Shown piece after piece: positions 59,200-64,000 of a stretch of 64,000 nucleotides of DNA. Location of the stretch: positions 59,479,454-59,543,453 of the forward strand of contig NC_133771.1 in the NCBI RefSeq assembly GCF_003597395.2, given 5' to 3'. Source of the stretch: Chelonoidis abingdonii (lineage: Eukaryota; Chordata; Testudines; Testudinidae). Made by a program: the position numbers and the translations under genes. The notes below the pieces were generated by a model, which saw nothing but the letters and a program-made list of their open reading frames with translations, was not told the DNA's origin and did no database searches. How positions within the stretch are numbered: the first letter of the stretch is position 1; the number at the start of each line of letters is the position of its first letter.

Positions 59200-60392
59200 C
59201 AATAACTCCATTTGCATGTTTGTGAAATACATGCCAGAATTTCTCAAGATGTATACTTTATAGAACCTATGCAAATAACATATTAAACCATATTCTTTTG
59301 CTGGAATACCTCTGGAAAATATTCTGTTTTAGTAGAAAATTCAGGGTGATAAATGTACTATAAATGTAAAAAAAAATCACACTACATTTAAAGATTATAT
59401 TGGTTCTTGACCTGGAGACTTGTGCATTAATCTGTGTTATTAATACTATTATAGAAATTGATAATTTTTTACTTTAACACATTTCAGTTAGGTATAACAT
59501 ATCATGATTATATATACACATTACTGGGGATATTCAATAGGTAAGATTAAGTTACAGAAGACACAAAGCTGGTGATAATTGGCACAGATGAACCTAAAAA
59601 TTTTAATAGACACTGACAGTGCAAGCCTACAGTAGCTAACTTTCTCCTTTAAAGCCAATAGGAAGTACCTACCTAGTTTATTTGGATGTTTTATTTTGGA
59701 GACACCACAACTTAAACTAACCAAAATAATCACAATTGTTAATTGTGGATATTTTATTATTAAAGCGAGGAAAAGAAAACATCAGCCTAGACAACACAAA
59801 ATTGTTGGTTACTTCTGTTACAATCTCTTCTGCATGCCCCTCTGTGGAGACCTTTTAACAGAGATACTCCTTTGAGAGTGAGCTCGCCTTTGGTAAGACA
59901 CTTTGCTCTTGGTAAATTGAAACCAAGGTCTTATTTCCCAAAATTACTGTGAGTCCAGTTTTGGTTTCATTTGATAACAAAAAATGTTTATAGATGGTTA
60001 GATTGCTAAAAGAATTCTGTTTAAGGGCAGGTGGATCCTATTTGGTACATCACTGATAACCTAAATAGTTTATAATTGGGCAAAATAAACAATCTTAACT
60101 AAGTCCGATGAAATTTTTAAAAGTATTTAAATCAGTTACATAGAAGAAGCTATGTAAGGCGTTGTTTTAAGATGGGCAAATTAATGAATATTAAGAATCT
60201 TAAATCCAATAAAATTCCACTATTTCTTTGTGTACCAATGTTGAACCTCTGTTTGCTCTCCAGGGATACATGGCATAACCATTCGGGTGATTAACAGGAG
60301 AAACTGTTGACATCTTAAGTTATAACAACATTTTCATATCCCCATAAAATCATTACAAGAGTTATTAAATCTAACCCTTAAGCAATCTCTTA

Positions 60393-60582
60393 GGGCTTAT
60401 CTACACTGCACCATAGTGTGTACTATCGGGGTGTAAATTGCAGAGTGCACCCAGGACTACATTAACATATACCTTTTAGTTTGTGCCAGCGGCATCCACT
60501 CAGGGTGGTTAGTGTGCAAAATTTTGGTTTACTCTGCAACTGACACCTGCGTAGTCCTCACTGCAGCATAGTGGAGACACCA
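60393..60582. mobile_element. MITE, gggcttatctacactgc ends
   Basis: A TTA lies at 60390-60392. The left end gggcttatctacactgcacc pairs with the right end region cactgcagcatagtggagac. It is a Harbinger-like MITE by comparison with 47869. Confidence 0.5.
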
Positions 60583-61646
60583 ATGCATGTTGAAGTCTTG
60601 GGAAGGTTTTCCTTGGGTTGGTTTCTTCTTGAGTTCTTAGTTCTTCGTAGCTATCTGTGATAGCACACTTGCAGAGATGGACAAGATGTTGATGGACTAT
60701 TTGAGATAAGTATCAGAGTGTGTAAGTTATTTCAGAGTTTTATGCTCTTCTCCTTCCTGTTTCCATGAAATTATGGAAAAGCACACTGCTTTCAGGCTTA
60801 TTTACATTCAAGTTGGCTGCAGTCATTCTTTTCATTCACTCTGTGCCTTCAGGGGCTGGTTTTGCTGATGCCTTCAGCTTCTGAATATGCAGTCCACTTA
60901 ACAAATAAGCAGCCCACTTGTAATTGTCTTTGTCCTTCAGTGGCAGGAAAATTTCAGATAACTTTTAAGGTTAGTTTTAATTCTTTGTTTTTATTCAGTC
61001 CCTCATCTGACATAGTCCTTCAGTTTTATTAGAGTTCAACAGGAAATGATATTCTGTTTTTGACAAGTCCAGTCAGTCCTGTCCTTTATATAAAAGTTGT
61101 TAGTTCTCAAAACAAACTTTTTAAAATTCAGTAACTCTTAAAGAGAGTGTTTAGTTTAAATTGTTATTAAAAAAAAGTTGTGGTTTCCTCTGTAACAATT
61201 TCTGGAGACATGATTCTTCATATCTTCCTGAGTTGGATAAGGAAGTTGTTTGAGCACTTCCAGTAGTTACAAATTAATTAATATAAATATTCTATACTTA
61301 AATGGTTTCTTATGTTAGTAAGCAGTTGAACAAAATCACTAGATTTCAGCTTGGTACATAAAGCATTTTACCATTTGCATAGCAATTCTATTAAGAAATC
61401 ACATTAGGCACTTGCATTTAGTTAAAATACTTACAAATATGCCTTTCAAAATAGTTTTCCATTTCAACCTTTAAAAAATAAAACATTTCTCAAATACACA
61501 TTTTTCTCTGAAGTTTCAAAGACACAAGCAGAGGGTTTTCTTGGGAGTCTGGCAGAGGCCCACTTTGTGACCTAGATTTATTGTTCTGATAACCGATCCC
61601 AACATTCCTCTTCGAAGTAGCCTACCTAAAGAACAACCTCACATTC

Positions 61647-61742
61647 TTTTACAGGACAGGTCTTTCCTAAAGACCTTTTTATAAAATAAAACAGTTTTAC
61701 AGGACAGGTCTTTCCTAAAGACCTTTTTATAAAATAAAACAG
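61647..61742. repeat. Exact tandem duplication, two 48-bp units
   Basis: The units 61647-61694 and 61695-61742 are identical by eye. Each carries aggtctttcctaaagacct, a perfect 8-bp-arm hairpin. Confidence 0.95.
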
Positions 61743-64000
61743 TTTTATTTACAAAGACGTTTTGTGTTATATAAAGGACTATATCTATACCACGCCGGTA
61801 TCTTACACAAGATGGAAGAGTCCTGGGTCTAGAAAAAAACACTCATTTTCTTTGTTTGACCTAGAGTCCTTAGAGTTACAATCTGTGTGTTACAGCAATT
61901 GAACTTGTATTCTACATGTTGTACAAAGCACAGCTTTCAGTAACCAATACATCTTTTAAACATAGCACAAAATAAAATAGTATAAAAGATCAAACAGACT
62001 AAATCTAGGAAAACTGCCTTTTAAAATACATATAAACACTCTTAGGGGTCATAAACAGTTTTATGACCAAGGAGGTGTTCTCTTTCTGAATCTTAGCTAA
62101 TTTCTGGATGACAGAAAGAAGCCTTCTGTAATTTCTTTGATTAGCTTGAACATTTTATAGCATAACCAACTAAAGTATAGACAGGTATGGTTACATTTTC
62201 AAGCATCCTGGTTATAACATATTTGTAGATATCTATTTTAATATTCAGTAAAGGACCAAACAAGTTTGTAATGGCCTAACATTATGAAAATGAGTTATAA
62301 TAATGTTAATATTATTTTTGCATCAATATTGAGGTCTTTCTACCACACCTTGCTCAGTATGCTTGCTTTCATCAGTGGCAAAAAGAGTTTCTTTTCTGTT
62401 CTGTTCGTAGGACTAGAGCAGATGTTAGTTTTAATATGTTGTTCATTCCTCTTTCGAGGACTCTGGGTGTTTGAAGGATGTTGCAAATGTAATATATGTG
62501 TCACCTGTAACATGGATATCATGTTGCTGTCATATCAATAATAAACATATCTTGGAACTTGCATGCACGTCATGCATGCCATTTAGTGTTTAGATCTATG
62601 TTCTCTAATTTGAGCATGGACTACTGGTCTCATGATAGATCTGTCTCTAAATGGTATCACATGTCAATTATACACAAGGGACCAGATCGGCATATTTCCA
62701 CTGACTTCTGTGGAGCTATGCAAATTAATACCAACTAAAGATTTGGCCCTTGATCCATATTCATTTCATTGTGTTGCTAATTTACATGATTGAACAAACC
62801 CATATACAGCATTTCAATATGTGCATCAACAGAACTACATTTCAGAGTTCTCAGGCAGGCCGGATAGTATATGTGCAGCAGTAATAAAAGTGATACGTAC
62901 TGCTGGGTGAATATTCACATCTCTATCAGGTGAGATTTCATCTTGGACATGTTTAAGTTACTTCTTCTATTATAGGTTGATATATTTCTTAGGATTCTGG
63001 GCTGTGCTCCCATTAGCTATTCCTATTCTTACTGTCTTTCTATGAGCTTCTATAGGTTTGTGCTATATATGATAGAACATACATATTTTACTTAATTGCT
63101 AGGACTATAGGCAATCAGCTAAATATTGGGTCTTCTAGAGTCATAAATTACGGTGATTTTACTAACTATTTTAGCACCTATAGCTACCCTCAATGAAACC
63201 ATACACATTTATTCTCACAAAGCAAACTGGAATGGATTTGAGAATTTTACAGTCAAGTTGTACATTTCAATTTGGAGAATCTTTCCCTTCTGAATGATTA
63301 TTTATATCCATGATGTTGTGCAAATTCTCTATTTCTATGTCTAAGGTTGTGCTTCCAATTTACTTTGACTGAAGACCTGAATATTTCTCCCCATTCCCGA
63401 TGCCAGGTAGTAGGCCCTGTAATTTTCTTTTACTTGATATTTTATAAATTACCAGACTATCTCACTCAATTCTGAGTCTTCCTCCAGATCCATATTCTTT
63501 TCTTCACCAATCTATCATCCCACCACATTTGGGTTTTTTGTGTGTTTTTGAACTTGTTTTCTGCTTCTCAGCTTTCTGCTGTTTCTGACACCACAACTGT
63601 GTACTGGAGGCTACTTCTTATGTTACTGCTCAATCTACTTGCTACAATTTAGTTTACTTCCTCAGGTAACAGACAACTATTACTTAGCTATCTTCCCTGT
63701 TTCCCGTATGCACACAGGACTCAGTAAATCTGGATGAGCCCAGAGATGGTTCAGATCCATAAGAAAATTCTAAATCTACAGTGTTGGCCTTAGTACAAAG
63801 ACAATGTGATTATGTAAACATGGCAAAAAGTTGCTTTACATTTAAGAATTAGATTGTGATGATGATTGCATTGATTTGTTCATTTTAAACAGCTCAGTTT
63901 GGCCATTTCAGTGGTCCAGTAATTAAACAGAAATACAACAGTTTAACACAGCATGGAGGATGGGACGCCAATAAGAAAAGAATTGGAGTAAATACTGTGC

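Larger units (their letters stand above)
51252..64000 (+). other. RIMS1: RIMS1 intron (continues past window)
   Basis: It starts gtgagt and no recognised downstream exon follows before 64000, apart from the candidate at 54451-54594. It contains palindromic repeats (51559-51645, 53918-54130, 59096-59199), a SINE (55974-56138), inverted-repeat elements (56143-56520, 56773-57208, 60393-60582), a Penelope terminal palindrome (58207-58384) and a 48-bp tandem duplication (61647-61742). Nothing recognisable lies at 51646-53917, 54595-55973 or 61743-64000. Confidence 0.7.

Overview
This is vertebrate nuclear DNA, almost all of it intronic. It is AT-rich and CpG-poor, its coding pieces are short and bounded by gt/ag splice sites, and old transposons make up much of the rest. 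The repeats point to a turtle, probably a cryptodire. There are two tRNA-derived SINEs with CR1-like tails (about 31-192 on the minus strand, 55974-56138 on the plus strand), several CR1 LINE pieces, Penelope-like elements with RT and GIY-YIG remnants, a DIRS-type tyrosine-recombinase retrotransposon and many small inverted-repeat DNA elements. The species is an inference. No bacterial, phage or CRISPR features were seen.

The only gene recognised is RIMS1 (RIM1), the presynaptic active-zone scaffold, read on the plus strand. The window covers part of the linker between its C2A and C2B domains. Three exons are clear: 16122-16234, 35515-35627 and 51085-51251. They join in one frame (phases 2 to 1, 1 to 0, 0 to 2) and read as RIM1 rather than RIM2. 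An exon at 1798-1869 fits upstream of them in phase. Two further open stretches with splice sites would be frame-preserving cassette exons: a 30-nt microexon candidate at 22258-22287 and a 144-nt, very basic, serine-containing candidate at 54451-54594. The C2A-C2B linker of RIM proteins is known to be heavily alternatively spliced, so these three are the most biologically interesting items here. The C2 domains, PDZ domain and zinc finger lie outside the window.

Region by region: 1-1797 is upstream intron with an antisense SINE. 1870-16121 is an intron holding a Penelope copy split by a roughly 970-bp insertion, a G-rich inverted-repeat element, a CR1 with a recognisable reverse transcriptase, a second Penelope lineage and a mariner-like MITE. 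16235-35514 holds the microexon candidate, a GC-rich repeat and a long degenerate antisense CR1. 35628-51084 is the most transposon-dense intron: DIRS with a nested MITE, another MITE, a hAT-like MITE, CR1 pieces, MIR, a third Penelope copy, and a CR1 with a nested Harbinger-like MITE. 51252-64000 holds the 144-nt candidate exon, a SINE, more inverted-repeat elements and an exact 48-bp tandem duplication. The next RIMS1 exon was not found, so the gene continues past base 64000.
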